DNA of 64,000 nucleotides from Bacteroidota bacterium (GTDB taxonomy: Bacteria > Bacteroidota > Ignavibacteria > UBA10030 > UBA6906): contig JAUQWO010000075.1 in NCBI GenBank assembly GCA_030835135.1, positions 399,330 to 463,329 on the forward strand, in the 5' to 3' direction. Every line of letters begins with the position of its first letter. Within the stretch, counting starts at the first letter, position 1. The notes beneath the pieces were generated by a model. That model made no database searches. It was given only the letters and a program-made list of their open reading frames with translations, and had not been told where the DNA came from. Positions 8,859-19,010 of the stretch are shown piece by piece. The translations under genes were made by a program, and so were the position numbers.

Positions 8859-10205
8859 GTGTTCAAAAAAGTCCTTATCGCAAATCGCGGAGAGATCGCG
8901 CTCCGCGTCATCCGAGTCTGCAAGCAGTTCGGGATCAAGACCGTTGCGGTCTATTCCCAGGCCGACAGGGATTCTCTCCATGTCCGGTTCGCGGATGAGG
9001 CCGTCTGTATCGGTCCGCCTCCGGGCAAGGAAAGCTATCTCAAGATCCCCCGTATCATCGCGGCCGCCGAGGTCACGAATGTGGATGCGATCCACCCGGG
9101 CTACGGCTTCCTCGCGGAGAACGCATCATTCGCCGAGATCTGTGCATCCACCGGCATCAAGTTCATCGGACCCAGCGCGGAGATGATCACCGCGATGGGG
9201 GACAAGGCGTTCGCCAAGGACACGATGAAGAAGGCCGGCGTGCCGGTCATTCCCGGCAGCGACGGCGTGGTCAAGAGTGCCGGTGAGGCCGTCGATATCG
9301 CGAAGGAGATCGGCTACCCGGTGATCATCAAGGCCGTTGCCGGCGGCGGCGGACGCGGCATGCGCATCGTGCGCGAAGAGTCCGAACTCGAGAACGCATT
9401 CAAGACCGCGTCCCACGAGGCCGAGCAGGGCTTCGCCAATCCGGCCGTGTACATCGAGAAGTTCGTCGAGCAGCCCCGCCACATCGAGATCCAGGTGTTC
9501 GGCGACAGGTTCGGGAATGCCATGCATTTTGGCGAACGCGACTGCTCCGTGCAGCGCCGGCATCAGAAGCTCGTCGAGGAGTCTCCCTCGCCGTTCGTGG
9601 ATGAACCCCTGCGCAAGCGGATGGGTGAGGCCGCGATCAAGGCGTGCAAGGCGGTCGGCTATGAGAACGCGGGCACGATCGAGTTCCTCGTCGACAAGAA
9701 CAAGAATTTCTATTTCATGGAGATGAACACCCGCATCCAGGTGGAGCATCCCGTGACCGAGCAGGTGACCGGCCACGATCTGGTGAAGCTCCAGCTGCAG
9801 GTGGCCGCGGGCGAGCGTCTCCCGCGCACGAAGATCGTTGCCCGCGGGCATGCGATCGAGTGCCGCATCAACGCCGAAGATCCGGCGAACAACTTCCGGC
9901 CGAACCCGGGCACGATCACCGACTTCCATATGCCGGGCGGCTTCGGCGTGCGTGTGGACACTCACAGCTACACCGGATACCACGTGCCGCCCTACTACGA
10001 TTCACTGATCGCGAAGCTCATCGTCTTCGCGCAGACACGCGAAGGCGCCATCGCCAAGATGAAGTCGGCGCTGGATGAATTCACGATCGAAGGGATCAAG
10101 ACCACGATCCCGTTCCAGTTGCAGGTGATGCAGGACGAGCGGTTCGCCTCGGGGAATTTCGACACGAGTTTCCTCGAGACCTTCCAGTTCGTTCCGGAAG
10201 CCTGA
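8859..10205 (+). CDS. accC: Acetyl-CoA carboxylase biotin carboxylase subunit
   Basis: ATP-grasp enzyme that carboxylates the biotin on AccB with bicarbonate. The order is a pre-ATP-grasp domain ([16 protein letters not shown] at the N-terminus), the glycine-rich ATP loop [11 protein letters not shown] near residue 165, the catalytic region [18 protein letters not shown] near 285, and the C-terminal carboxylase domain. The length of 448 residues is standard. The GTG start (8859) lies 32 bases after accB, so the two are surely co-transcribed. Confidence 0.97.
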   Translation: MFKKVLIANRGEIALRVIRVCKQFGIKTVAVYSQADRDSLHVRFADEAVCIGPPPGKESYLKIPRIIAAAEVTNVDAIHPGYGFLAENASFAEICASTGIKFIGPSAEMITAMGDKAFAKDTMKKAGVPVIPGSDGVVKSAGEAVDIAKEIGYPVIIKAVAGGGGRGMRIVREESELENAFKTASHEAEQGFANPAVYIEKFVEQPRHIEIQVFGDRFGNAMHFGERDCSVQRRHQKLVEESPSPFVDEPLRKRMGEAAIKACKAVGYENAGTIEFLVDKNKNFYFMEMNTRIQVEHPVTEQVTGHDLVKLQLQVAAGERLPRTKIVARGHAIECRINAEDPANNFRPNPGTITDFHMPGGFGVRVDTHSYTGYHVPPYYDSLIAKLIVFAQTREGAIAKMKSALDEFTIEGIKTTIPFQLQVMQDERFASGNFDTSFLETFQFVPEA

Positions 10206-10231
10206 CCACACACAGACCGACGGAGCATGCC

Positions 10232-10612
10232 ATGAATCTACCCCAGAACCTCAAGTACACCAAAGAACACGAGTGGATCACGATCGACGGGGCGGTGGGT
10301 CTCGTCGGGATCACGGACCATGCGCAGGGCGAGCTCGGCGATGTGGTGTTCGTGGAACTCCCCGCGGCGGGGAAGGTGGTGAAACAGGGCGAGTCCTTTG
10401 GCACGATCGAAGCGGTGAAGGCCGTGTCCGACCTCTATGCTCCGGTCTCCGGCACCATCACGGAAGTGAACGGCGCGCTGAATGCCACCCCCGAACTCGT
10501 CAACAAGGAGCCATACGGCGCCGGCTGGATGGTGAAGATTACGCTCTCCAATCCCGATGAAGTGAAGGGACTGATGGATGCCGCAGCATACCAGGCGATG
10601 ATCGGGAAGTAA
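10232..10612 (+). CDS. gcvH: Glycine cleavage system H protein
   Basis: Lipoyl carrier that shuttles the aminomethyl group between the P, T and L proteins of the glycine cleavage system. The 126-residue protein has the expected barrel, and the lipoylated Lys lies in GTIEAVKAVSDLYAP. It sits 26 bases after accC, at the end of the efp operon, and meets gcvP tail to tail across a shared terminator. Thus P and H are adjacent but separately transcribed. The T protein gene is not in the window. Confidence 0.96.
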   Translation: MNLPQNLKYTKEHEWITIDGAVGLVGITDHAQGELGDVVFVELPAAGKVVKQGESFGTIEAVKAVSDLYAPVSGTITEVNGALNATPELVNKEPYGAGWMVKITLSNPDEVKGLMDAAAYQAMIGK

Positions 10613-10690
10613 CGAGAAAGCCCTCGCAAGGGGATACGTGAAGGATACTTGAGGGAGTGATCGTCCTGATCGCACCTCGCAGAGAATGAA

Positions 10691-10718
10691 AAACGCCCCC
10701 GGATCCCCGGGGGCGTTT
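10691..10718. terminator. Bidirectional intrinsic terminator between gcvH and gcvP
   Basis: A perfect 12-bp inverted repeat, AAACGCCCCCGG / CCGGGGGCGTTT, has a 4-base loop. It is flanked by an A-run on the left and T's on the right, so it can end transcription from both convergent genes. Confidence 0.85.
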
Positions 10719-10778
10719 CCATGTGTGGCCACTCAGCTCACCGTGCCACAGTGCCCGTTGCGTTTTCGCTCGTGTATC

Positions 10779-13652
10779 CTATTTGGCGTACTCTTCCACC
10801 GGTGGGCACGTGCACACGAGGTTCCGGTCCCCGTACGGGTTGTTCACACGGCCGACCGCGGGCCAGAACTTGCGCGCACGGCTCCAGGGAGCCGGGAACG
10901 CGGCTTTCTCGCGTGAGTACGGCATCGCCCAGTTGTCCGCGATCACCGCTGCCGCGGTGTGCGGTGCGTTCTTCAGGACGTTCTGCACCTTGTCCGCCTT
11001 GCCCGACTCGATCTCCCGGATCTCTTCACGGATCCTGATGAGCGCATCGCAGAAGCGGTCCAGCTCTTCCTTCGGCTCGCTCTCTGTCGGTTCGATCATC
11101 AAGGTACCCGCGACCGGGAACGACACCGTGGGTGCATGGAACCCGTAATCCATCAGCCTCTTGGCAACGTCCTCCGCCTCGATGCCCGCCGAGCCCTTGA
11201 ATGCCCGGAGATCGATGATGAACTCGTGCGCCACGCGGCCGTTGATCCCGGTGTACAACACCGGGTAGTGTCCCTCGAGCTTCTTCGCCATGTAGTTCGC
11301 GTTCAGGATCGCCATCTTCGTTGCATCCGCCAGTCCTTCCGACCCCATCATTGCGATGTATGCCCAGGAGATAAGCAGCACGTTCGCGCTGCCATACGGC
11401 GCCGCCGACACCGGTCCGATGGCCTTCTCGCCGCCGGTGGGAACGACGGGATGCCCCGGCAGGAACGGTGCGAGATGTTTCGCCACTGCGATCGGTCCCA
11501 TGCCGGGACCGCCGCCGCCGTGCGGGATGCTGAAGGTCTTGTGCAGATTGATGTGGCAGACGTCGGCGCCGAGTTCGGCCGGACGCGTGAGGCCGACCTG
11601 CGCGTTCATGTTGGCGCCGTCCATGTACACCTGTCCGCCATTCGCATGGATCTCGGCGCAGATCTCCTTGATCGACGCTTCGAACACGCCGTGCGTGGAG
11701 GGGTAGGTGACCATCAATGCCGCCAGACGGTCGCGGTGTTCGATCGCTTTCGCTTTCAGATCGGCGACATCGATGTTGCCGCGTTCGTCGCAGCGGACGA
11801 TCACGACCTCCATGCCTGCCATCACCGCGGAAGCGGGGTTGGTGCCATGCGCCGATGACGGAATGAGACACACGGTGCGAGCGGTGTTGCCCTGCGCTTC
11901 GTGCCAGGCGCGGATGACCAGCAACCCTGCATACTCGCCCTGGGCGCCGGCATTCGGTTGCAGCGACGTGGCGGCGAACCCGGTGATGTCCGAGAGCCAG
12001 CCCGCGAGGTCCTTGAATATCGCGTGATACCCCGCGGCCTGCGCCGTGGGGGCGAACGGGTGCAGCGATGTGAACTGCGGCCAGGTGATCGGCATCATTT
12101 CGGCCGTGGCATTCAGCTTCATCGTGCAGGAGCCGAGCGGGATCATGCTCACGTTGAGCGAGAGGTCGCGCGATTCGAGCAGATGCATGTAGCGCAGCAT
12201 CTCCGTCTCGGAATGGTGCGTCGTGAAGACCGGGTGCCGGAGGTAGGCGGATGTGCGCGCCATGGGGCCGGCGTAGCCGGGGGCCAGACGTGCGGCGACC
12301 GCATCGATCTCCTTCGCGCCGCGGGTGCCGCCCGAGAAGACCGTCAGGACGTCCGCCAGCTCGGCGGCCGTGGTCTGCTCGTCGAGCGCAATGCCGACCG
12401 AACCATCGTCGAAGTAGCGGAGATTGTAGCCGAGCGATTCCGCATACTTGCGGATGGCCTCGGGCTTCACGCGGTGGAGGCGGACACGGAGCGTATCGAA
12501 GAACGCTCCGTGGACGACCTCGTGTCCGGCGTCGCGCAGTGCATGGGCAAGCACGGATGCGTGCTCATGGATGCGGGTTGCGATACGGCGGATGCCGGCC
12601 GGACCGTGATACACCGCGTACATTCCGGCCATCACGGCCAGAAGGACCTGCGCGGTGCAGATGTTCGATGTGGCCTTCTCCCGGCGGATGTGCTGTTCGC
12701 GGGTCTGGAGGGCCATCCGGAGTGCCGGGTTGCCATGAGCATCCACCGAGACGCCGATGATGCGCCCTGGCATATGGCGCTTGAACGCATCCTTCGTAGC
12801 GAGGAACCCCGCGTGGGGTCCGCCATAGCCCATGGGCACGCCGAACCGCTGTGCTGAGCCCACCACCGCATCGGCGCCGAACTCACCGGGTGGGGTGAGG
12901 AGGGCGAGAGAGAGGAGGTCGGCGGCGACCGCCACCTGGATCCCGGCTGCATGGGCGCGGGTGACGAGACCGGCATGATCCACGACCGCGCCGTCGGACG
13001 CCGGATACTGGAGGAGGAGGCCGAACATCCGGGGCGTGAAGGTGAGCGACCGGGTGTCGGCGATGGTCACCGTGATCCCCAGGGGTTTTGCGCGCGTCTG
13101 GAGCAAGGCGATCGTCTGGGGGTGGCAGTCCGATGAGACGATGAACTCGCCGCCGTCGGGGTGACCTTTCATCGCGTAGAACATGCCCATCGCCTCGGCC
13201 GCGGCCGTTGCTTCATCGAGCAGCGACGCATTGGCGATCTCCATGGCGGTCAGCTCGATCACCATGGTCTGGAAATTCAGCAACGCCTCGAGCCGGCCCT
13301 GGGCGATCTCTGCCTGGTATGGCGTGTAGGCGGTGTACCATCCCGGGTTCTCGAGGATATTCCTCAGGATCACCGGGGGGGTGACGGTGGCGGCGTAGCC
13401 CATGCCGATGAAGCTGCGGAAACGGCCGTTCATGGCCGCGTAGCGTGCAGCCTGCTCCAGCATCTCCGTCTCGGAGAGGGGAGCGCCACAATGCAACGGC
13501 TCCGGAGAACGGAGCGATGCAGGGATGACAGACGCGATGAATTCGTCGAGTGTGCGGGCGCCGAGGGTGCTCAGCATGGCGGCACGGTCGTCGGGGCCCG
13601 GCCCGCAATGACGTTGCCCGAAGGCTGCGTCGGGTGTCAGCGTGATGGACAT
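10779..13652 (-). CDS. gcvP: Glycine dehydrogenase (aminomethyl-transferring), P protein
   Basis: PLP enzyme that decarboxylates glycine and loads the aminomethyl group onto GcvH. It is the single-chain form of 957 residues, carrying both the N-terminal half ([14 protein letters not shown] start; [23 protein letters not shown] region) and the C-terminal half. The PLP-binding Lys lies in [20 protein letters not shown], near residue 705. The two-subunit GcvPA/GcvPB split is therefore absent. The ATG at 13652 lacks a clear Shine-Dalgarno sequence. A good promoter lies about 70 bases upstream on this strand. The leader of roughly 60 bases is too short for a tandem glycine riboswitch. Confidence 0.97.
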   Translation of the reverse strand: MSITLTPDAAFGQRHCGPGPDDRAAMLSTLGARTLDEFIASVIPASLRSPEPLHCGAPLSETEMLEQAARYAAMNGRFRSFIGMGYAATVTPPVILRNILENPGWYTAYTPYQAEIAQGRLEALLNFQTMVIELTAMEIANASLLDEATAAAEAMGMFYAMKGHPDGGEFIVSSDCHPQTIALLQTRAKPLGITVTIADTRSLTFTPRMFGLLLQYPASDGAVVDHAGLVTRAHAAGIQVAVAADLLSLALLTPPGEFGADAVVGSAQRFGVPMGYGGPHAGFLATKDAFKRHMPGRIIGVSVDAHGNPALRMALQTREQHIRREKATSNICTAQVLLAVMAGMYAVYHGPAGIRRIATRIHEHASVLAHALRDAGHEVVHGAFFDTLRVRLHRVKPEAIRKYAESLGYNLRYFDDGSVGIALDEQTTAAELADVLTVFSGGTRGAKEIDAVAARLAPGYAGPMARTSAYLRHPVFTTHHSETEMLRYMHLLESRDLSLNVSMIPLGSCTMKLNATAEMMPITWPQFTSLHPFAPTAQAAGYHAIFKDLAGWLSDITGFAATSLQPNAGAQGEYAGLLVIRAWHEAQGNTARTVCLIPSSAHGTNPASAVMAGMEVVIVRCDERGNIDVADLKAKAIEHRDRLAALMVTYPSTHGVFEASIKEICAEIHANGGQVYMDGANMNAQVGLTRPAELGADVCHINLHKTFSIPHGGGGPGMGPIAVAKHLAPFLPGHPVVPTGGEKAIGPVSAAPYGSANVLLISWAYIAMMGSEGLADATKMAILNANYMAKKLEGHYPVLYTGINGRVAHEFIIDLRAFKGSAGIEAEDVAKRLMDYGFHAPTVSFPVAGTLMIEPTESEPKEELDRFCDALIRIREEIREIESGKADKVQNVLKNAPHTAAAVIADNWAMPYSREKAAFPAPWSRARKFWPAVGRVNNPYGDRNLVCTCPPVEEYAK

Positions 13653-13721
13653 AGCGTGTGATGGTTCACGATTGTGGAAAGAAGTTCGGGGTGTGACACG
13701 GTGAGCCTGTTCATGACATGC

Positions 13722-13750
13722 AAGATACGGAGAAGGGTCCTGAATTTCAA
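13722..13750 (-). promoter_or_regulatory. Predicted sigma70-type promoter for gcvP
   Basis: On the minus strand TTGAAA (13745-13750) and TATCTT (13722-13727) are 17 bases apart, placing the transcript start near 13716, about 64 bases before the gcvP ATG. Confidence 0.55.
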
Positions 13751-13796
13751 TCTTGCCCCGATAGGAGAGGCATTCTCAATCCTGAGAAAAAGCGGT

Positions 13797-13825
13797 TTGC
13801 ATCTGAAAGAATGTGGTGTTTAAAT
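13797..13825 (+). promoter_or_regulatory. Predicted promoter for argF
   Basis: TTGCAT (13797-13802) and TTAAAT (13820-13825) are separated by 17 bases. The -10 box is covered by the perfect palindrome described separately, which suggests repressible transcription. Confidence 0.45.
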
Positions 13826-13834
13826 GATTTAAAC
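13818..13834. promoter_or_regulatory. 17-bp palindrome, candidate operator of the argF operon
   Basis: GTTTAAATGATTTAAAC is a perfect inverted repeat of 8-bp arms around one central base. It is strikingly AT-rich in a GC-rich genome. It overlaps the argF -10 box, the classic position for a repressor. The binding protein is unknown; an ArgR-type regulator would fit the gene but the sequence is not an obvious match to the E. coli ARG box. Confidence 0.5.
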
Positions 13835-13902
13835 CCCGATCGCACACGGGCACACTTTTTGAACTTCATCGTTCACCTTCCAATAGCAGGAGTATGGTCC
13901 CC

Positions 13903-14883
13903 ATGAAGAACGCAACGAAGAGCAAAGACAAGAGCGCAAAGAAGAGAGCCGGCAAGAAGGGGTTGCGCGGACGGGATTACCTGTCCGTGGACGATCTCTC
14001 CACCGCCGAGATCAAGCGTATCCTGGAACTCACCGCGGACATCAAGGCGCGGCCGAAGAAGTACCGTCGCTCCCTCGAAGGGAAGATGATGGCGCTCATC
14101 TTCGAGAAGCCGTCGCTGCGCACGCGCACCACGTTCACGGTGGGGATCAAGCAGCTCGGTGGCGACTCGATCCTGCTCACGCCCGCCGACATCAATCTCG
14201 GCAAGCGCGAATCCGTCTATGACGTTGCGAAGAACCTCGAACGCATGGTGGACGGCATCATGATCCGCACGTTCGGTCACGACATCTGCGCCTCGCTGGC
14301 GGACCATGCGTGCATCCCCGTCATCAACGGGCTCACCGATCTGGAGCACCCGTGCCAGGCCATGGCGGATGTCTTCACCGTGCTCGAGCACAGAAAGAAC
14401 CTGAAGAAGCTGAAGCTGAGCTACATCGGGGACGGGAACAACGTCACACACTCGCTGATGCTTATCGCGGCGAAGCTCGGGACGACGATGGTCGTTGGCA
14501 CGCCGGAAGGGTACAAGCCGGTGCAGTCGATCATGGACCGTGCCTGCGCGATCGCGGAGGAGACCGGTGCGAAGATCCTGTGGACCGCCGACCCGGTGGA
14601 AGCTGCGCGCGAGGCGGACGTGATCTATACCGATACGTGGACCAGCATGGGGCAGGAAGCCGAGGCCGCGGAACGCCGGAAGATCTTCGCCGCGTACCAG
14701 GTGAATGCGGCGCTCTTCTCGCACGCCCATGAGCGGGCGCTGTTCATGCACTGTCTGCCGGCACACCGGGGCGAAGAGGTCACGGACGAGATCATCGATT
14801 CCCCGCAGTCGGTGGTCTTCCAGGAGGCCGAGAACCGTCTGCACGCGCAGAAGGCCATCATGCTCGAACTGCTCCGGGAGTGA
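13903..14883 (+). CDS. argF: Ornithine carbamoyltransferase
   Basis: Transfers the carbamoyl group of carbamoyl phosphate to L-ornithine to give citrulline (arginine synthesis), or runs in reverse in arginine catabolism. The carbamoyl-phosphate loop is FEKPSLRTRTTF; the second-domain signatures HPCQAMAD, the ornithine-side SMG loop (DTWTSMGQE) and FMHCLPAHRGEEV are all present. These argue for ordinary ornithine rather than acetyl- or succinyl-ornithine. The ATG at 13903 has AGGAG at a good distance; the ATG at 13894 is too close. The first 25 residues are an unusual Lys/Arg-rich extension before the normal start of the fold. Carbamate kinase follows after a single base, so both compete for or exchange carbamoyl phosphate. 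Confidence 0.94.
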   Translation: MKNATKSKDKSAKKRAGKKGLRGRDYLSVDDLSTAEIKRILELTADIKARPKKYRRSLEGKMMALIFEKPSLRTRTTFTVGIKQLGGDSILLTPADINLGKRESVYDVAKNLERMVDGIMIRTFGHDICASLADHACIPVINGLTDLEHPCQAMADVFTVLEHRKNLKKLKLSYIGDGNNVTHSLMLIAAKLGTTMVVGTPEGYKPVQSIMDRACAIAEETGAKILWTADPVEAAREADVIYTDTWTSMGQEAEAAERRKIFAAYQVNAALFSHAHERALFMHCLPAHRGEEVTDEIIDSPQSVVFQEAENRLHAQKAIMLELLRE

Positions 14884-14884
14884 T

Positions 14885-15835
14885 ATGGGTAAGCTGATCC
14901 TGGTCGCTGTCGGAGGGAACGCTCTTATCCGGGCGGGCCAAAAGGGGACAGCGCAGGAACAATTCGAGAATGCCGTGGAGACGGCGAACGCGGTGGTCCG
15001 GCTCATCAAGTCGGGACACCGGGTCGTCCTCACCCATGGCAATGGTCCGCAGGTGGGGGCGATGCTTACGCGGACGGAGCTCGCTGCCGCCCATGCGTAC
15101 CGGCTCCCGCTGGATGTCTGTGTTGCCTCGACGCAGGGAGAGATCGGCTACGTGCTGCAATACGCGATGTGGCAGGCCATGCAGCAGGAGGGTCTGCGGG
15201 TGCCCGTCGTCTCGCTGATCACCCAGGTGCTCGTCGACGCCAACGATCCTGCCTTTCAGAAGCCCACCAAACCCGTCGGTCCGTTCTATACGAAGGACCA
15301 GGCCGAACGCTACCGTGACCTCTTCAATTGGGTGATCGTGGATGATGCCTCGCGCGGATACCGCCGCGTGGTGTCGTCGCCGGAGCCGAAGGAGATCATC
15401 GAACTCGAAGCGATCCGTGCCTGCGTGGACCGCGGGCTGGTGGTTCTTGCCGGCGGGGGAGGAGGGATCCCGGTGTTCAACGACCACGATCTCTCCAAGG
15501 GGGTTGAGGCCGTGATCGACAAGGACCACACATCGGCGATCCTTGCGGCACAGCTCGGCGCCGAGATGTTCGTCATCTGCACGGATGTGGCAAAGGTCTG
15601 TCTGGACTACAAGAAGCCGACGGAGCGGAAGATCGACACGCTGACGCTGTCGGAGGCACGGGCACATATGAAGGCCGGACAGTTCCCCCCCGGGAGCATG
15701 GGCCCGAAGGTCAATGCCATGATGGTGTACGTGAGCCGTCAGCGTGGCGAGGCCATCATCACCAACTACGAACACCTCATCGATGCGGTCCATGGTTCCG
15801 GCGGGACGCGCGTCCTTCCCGATCCGGACACGTAG
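14885..15835 (+). CDS. arcC: Carbamate kinase
   Basis: Interconverts carbamoyl phosphate plus ADP with carbamate plus ATP, mostly in the ATP-making direction after arginine, agmatine or purine breakdown. The amino acid kinase fold is clear: VAVGGNALIRAGQKG at the N-terminus, HGNGPQVG near residue 50, AGGGGGIPVF near 195, DKDHTSAILAAQLGAEM near 215 and FPPGSMGPKVNA near 265. The length is 316 residues. It begins one base after argF, which implies tight coupling. No arginine deiminase gene lies in the window, so the source of carbamoyl phosphate is open. Confidence 0.95.
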   Translation: MGKLILVAVGGNALIRAGQKGTAQEQFENAVETANAVVRLIKSGHRVVLTHGNGPQVGAMLTRTELAAAHAYRLPLDVCVASTQGEIGYVLQYAMWQAMQQEGLRVPVVSLITQVLVDANDPAFQKPTKPVGPFYTKDQAERYRDLFNWVIVDDASRGYRRVVSSPEPKEIIELEAIRACVDRGLVVLAGGGGGIPVFNDHDLSKGVEAVIDKDHTSAILAAQLGAEMFVICTDVAKVCLDYKKPTERKIDTLTLSEARAHMKAGQFPPGSMGPKVNAMMVYVSRQRGEAIITNYEHLIDAVHGSGGTRVLPDPDT

Positions 15836-15913
15836 CGTTGCTGCCCGCGTGAAAGGAACATGTATGCAGCGGACCGAATTCATCGAACGAGTGTTCATCT
15901 GAGAGAGGATCGT

Positions 15914-17254
15914 ATGCAGCAGAAGCGTGTGTTGATCATGGGTGCAGCGGGACGGGATTTCCACAATTTCAATACCGTCTACCGGAAGGACCGCAGCACC
16001 GTTGTGGTGGCATTCACGGCAACCCAGATCCCGAACATCGACGGCAGGAAGTATCCGGCCGCTCTTGCCGGGAGGCTGTATCCCCGCGGTATCCCCATCT
16101 ACGACGAAGCCGATCTCCCGAAGCTGATCAGGAAGCTCCACGTGGATGAGGTGGTCTTCTCCTATTCCGACGTGTCATTCCCGTACGTCATGGAGAAGGC
16201 ATCGCTGGTGATGGCGTGCGGGGCGACGTTCAGCATGCTCGGGGCGGAACAGACCATGATCGCCTCGAAGGTGCCCGTGGTCGCGGTCGTGGCCGTGCGC
16301 ACCGGGTCGGGCAAGAGTCAGACCTCGCGGCGCGTCTGCCAGTTCCTCCGGAGCCAGGGGAAGCGCGTGGTGGCGATCCGCCATCCGATGCCATACGGCG
16401 ACCTGGTGAAGCAGAAGGTGCAGCGCTATGCGTCCATCGAGGACCTGAAGCGGCACAAATGCACGGTGGAGGAGATGGAAGAGTACGAGCCGCACATCGT
16501 CGAAGGGACCATCATCTACGCCGGCGTGGATTACGAAGCGATCCTGCATCAGGCGGAGAAAGAGGCCGATGTGATCGTGTGGGACGGCGGGAACAACGAT
16601 ACGTCGTTCTACAAACCTGATCTGACCATCACGGTGGTCGATCCCCATCGTCCGGGCCACGAGCGGTCCTACTATCCCGGCGCCACGAATGTGCGGCTGG
16701 CCGATGTCATCGTCGTGAACAAGGTCGATTCCGCGACGCGGGAGGGGATCGAGGCGGTGCTGCAGAATGTGCGCGACATGAACGACCATGCCGTGATCGT
16801 CGAGGCCGCGTCGCCGATCGCGGTGGATGATGCATCGGTGATCAAAGGAAAGCGGGTCCTGGTGATCGAGGATGGCCCGACGCTCACGCACGGCGAGATG
16901 CAGTATGGGGCAGGGGTCATTGCTGCCCGCTCGTTCGGGGCGGCCGAGCTTGTCGATCCGCGTCCGTATGCGGTGCGATCCATCGCCGCAACGTTCAAGA
17001 AGTACCCGAAGACCGGCACGCTCTTGCCGGCCATGGGATACGGGCCCGCGCAGATGAAAGACCTGGAGGCCACGATCCGTCAGACGCCGTGCGATGCTGT
17101 AGTGATCGGCACGCCCATCGATCTCCGGCGCGTCATCACCATTGAAAAACCCTGTACCCGGGTCACCTATTCGCTGCAGGAGACCACGCGGCCGGATATC
17201 GCGGCCCTGCTGAAACCGGTCCTCAAGAAGGCGGGGAGCAGGAAGACCCGCTAG
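15914..17254 (+). CDS. COG2403-type GTPase (cyclic 2,3-diphosphoglycerate synthetase-like)
   Basis: 446-residue protein of the family whose founding member is the archaeal cyclic 2,3-diphosphoglycerate synthetase; most bacterial members have no proven reaction. The N-terminal Rossmann-like part begins [18 protein letters not shown]-loop-like [11 protein letters not shown] follows near residue 130, then [16 protein letters not shown] near 220 and a nucleotide-specificity-like [12 protein letters not shown] near 260. The ATG at 15914 has GAGAGAGG upstream. The gene comes 78 bases after carbamate kinase. In this setting I infer a role linked to carbamoyl phosphate or phosphate-anhydride chemistry, not thermoprotection. 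The bacterial function is unsettled. Confidence 0.75.
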   Translation: MQQKRVLIMGAAGRDFHNFNTVYRKDRSTVVVAFTATQIPNIDGRKYPAALAGRLYPRGIPIYDEADLPKLIRKLHVDEVVFSYSDVSFPYVMEKASLVMACGATFSMLGAEQTMIASKVPVVAVVAVRTGSGKSQTSRRVCQFLRSQGKRVVAIRHPMPYGDLVKQKVQRYASIEDLKRHKCTVEEMEEYEPHIVEGTIIYAGVDYEAILHQAEKEADVIVWDGGNNDTSFYKPDLTITVVDPHRPGHERSYYPGATNVRLADVIVVNKVDSATREGIEAVLQNVRDMNDHAVIVEAASPIAVDDASVIKGKRVLVIEDGPTLTHGEMQYGAGVIAARSFGAAELVDPRPYAVRSIAATFKKYPKTGTLLPAMGYGPAQMKDLEATIRQTPCDAVVIGTPIDLRRVITIEKPCTRVTYSLQETTRPDIAALLKPVLKKAGSRKTR

Positions 17255-17350
17255 CCGGGGTGTAGAGAAGACAGCCAGGGGCCGGGGAGACGAGTGTCTT
17301 TCCGGCCTCTGGCCGTTGATGGCGTGGAATTCTCTGCGCAGGCGGGCCGG

Positions 17351-17391
17351 AATTGCCAATTGTCCTTGCCAATTGACCATCGTCAATTGTG
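17351..17391. repeat. CAATTG-type short intergenic repeat
   Basis: Three CAATTG cores, preceded by GGAATTG, occur within 41 bases (GCCAATTGTCC, GCCAATTGACC, GTCAATTGTG). The stretch is clearly AT-richer than its surroundings and resembles dispersed intergenic filler repeats. Its right end overlaps the -35 region of guaA. Confidence 0.5.
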
Positions 17392-17415
17392 CAGCAGCGC
17401 CGATTTCCGTATATT
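17387..17415 (+). promoter_or_regulatory. Predicted promoter giving a leaderless guaA mRNA
   Basis: TTGTGC (17387-17392), a 17-base spacer and TATATT (17410-17415) are followed only five bases later by the guaA ATG. Transcription would begin at or next to the start codon. No Shine-Dalgarno sequence is present. Confidence 0.5.
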
Positions 17416-17420
17416 GCGAC

Positions 17421-18968
17421 ATGACCCACCCCGAACGTATTCTCATCCTGGACTACGGTTCCCAGTATTCGCAGCTCATCGCGCGCAGAGTGCGGGAACT
17501 CGGCGTCTATTCAGAACTTCACCCTTTTAACCTCACGCTCGACCGCATTCGGGAGCTGAACCCGAAGGGGATCATCCTCTCCGGCAGCCCGTACAGCGCC
17601 TACGAAAAGGGCGCTCCGATCTCGACGCCGGAGATCTTCAACCTCGGGGTCCCGGTCCTGGGCATCTGTTTCGGACTGCAATTGATCGGTCATCAGCTCG
17701 GCGGAGAGGTGGATCGCGCGGCCCGTCGCGAATACGGGCAGGCCTCGCTGACCATCGACGACCACTCCGATCTCTTCGCGGATATCCCGACGGACGGCGG
17801 CCTGACGGTTTGGATGAGCCATGGCGACCATCTGACGCGCATGCCTCCCGGCTTCGAAGCGATCGGGCATACAGCCAACGCTCCGATCTGCGCCATCCGC
17901 AACCCCGCCAAACGCATCTATGGCGTGCAGTTCCATCCCGAAGTGGTGCACACGCCCCGCGGAAAGGACGTGCTACGGAACTTCCTCTACCGCATCTGCG
18001 GTTGCACAGGTGGCTGGAGCGCGACATCGTTCATCCAGCGCTCCATCGAGGACATCCGGCAGAAAGTGGGGACCGGGAACGTGATCTGCGCGCTGTCGGG
18101 CGGCGTGGATTCCTCCGTTGCCGCGGTGCTGCTCCACAAGGCGATCGGCGACCAGCTGCACTGCATCCACATCAACAACGGATTGATGCGGATGGATGAA
18201 TCCGAGAGCGTCGTCCGCACGTACCGCGACACGTTCGCGATGAAGCTGGACTACGTCGACGCGACAAAGCTGTTTCTGACGAAGCTGAAGGGCGTGACGG
18301 ACCCCGAGCGGAAGCGGAAGATCATCGGGAAGGCGTTCATCGAGATCTTCGAACAGAAATCGAAACGGATCAAGGGTGCTTCCTTCCTTGCGCAGGGGAC
18401 ATTGTATCCGGATGTGATCGAGTCGACGTCCTTCCGCGGACCGTCGGTCACGATCAAGACGCACCACAATGTGGGCGGGCTACCGAAGCGGATGAAGCTG
18501 AAGCTGATCGAACCGTTCCGCGAGCTGTTCAAGGATGAGGTGCGGGCGGTCGGGCTCGAACTCGGCATTCCGGAAGACCTGATCTGGCGTCATCCATTCC
18601 CCGGTCCCGGACTTGCTGTGCGCATCCTGGGCTCCATCACGAAGGAGCGGCTGGATCTCCTGCGCCGCGCCGATGCGATCTTCGTGGAAGAGGTGAAGAA
18701 GGCCGGTCTCTACCGTGAGATCTGGCAGGGGTTCGTCGTCCTGCTCCCCGTGAAGTCGGTCGGGGTGATGGGGGACGGACGGACGTATGAGAATGCTGTT
18801 GCGGTGCGTGCGGTGAGCAGCGTGGATGGGATGACCGCGGACTGGTCGCGCATCCCCCACGATGTCCTTGCGGCCATCAGCTCACGCATCACCAATGAGG
18901 TCCGGGGGATCAACCGTGTCGTGTACGATATCAGCTCCAAACCGCCGTCCACTATTGAATGGGAGTAG
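17421..18968 (+). CDS. guaA: GMP synthase (glutamine-hydrolysing)
   Basis: Makes GMP from XMP, ATP and glutamine. The N-terminal class I amidotransferase domain (about residues 1-190) has the nucleophile in LGICFGLQ and the His/Glu pair in [10 protein letters not shown]. The ATP-pyrophosphatase domain has the PP-loop SGGVDSS near residue 225. The C-terminal dimerisation domain carries the XMP-binding [12 protein letters not shown] and ends in PPSTIEWE. The length of 515 residues is standard. The ATG at 17421 fits the family start but has no ribosome site; a -10 box lies five bases upstream, so the message is probably leaderless. The menaquinone genes follow 42 bases later in the same direction. 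Confidence 0.97.
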   Translation: MTHPERILILDYGSQYSQLIARRVRELGVYSELHPFNLTLDRIRELNPKGIILSGSPYSAYEKGAPISTPEIFNLGVPVLGICFGLQLIGHQLGGEVDRAARREYGQASLTIDDHSDLFADIPTDGGLTVWMSHGDHLTRMPPGFEAIGHTANAPICAIRNPAKRIYGVQFHPEVVHTPRGKDVLRNFLYRICGCTGGWSATSFIQRSIEDIRQKVGTGNVICALSGGVDSSVAAVLLHKAIGDQLHCIHINNGLMRMDESESVVRTYRDTFAMKLDYVDATKLFLTKLKGVTDPERKRKIIGKAFIEIFEQKSKRIKGASFLAQGTLYPDVIESTSFRGPSVTIKTHHNVGGLPKRMKLKLIEPFRELFKDEVRAVGLELGIPEDLIWRHPFPGPGLAVRILGSITKERLDLLRRADAIFVEEVKKAGLYREIWQGFVVLLPVKSVGVMGDGRTYENAVAVRAVSSVDGMTADWSRIPHDVLAAISSRITNEVRGINRVVYDISSKPPSTIEWE

Positions 18969-19010
18969 CCGCACCACGCTCCACCGTTACGATCCTTACC
19001 GGGTTCCGCT

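Noticed and set aside
11901-12857. Long plus-strand frame opposite gcvP
   Set aside because: Shadow of gcvP with no ribosome site and biased Arg/Gly/Val composition.
13653-13716. Glycine riboswitch before gcvP
   Set aside because: The predicted leader is only about 64 bases, too short for the tandem aptamer, and no conserved core was seen.
17255-17420. Purine riboswitch before guaA
   Set aside because: The promoter sits next to the ATG, leaving no room for a leader RNA.
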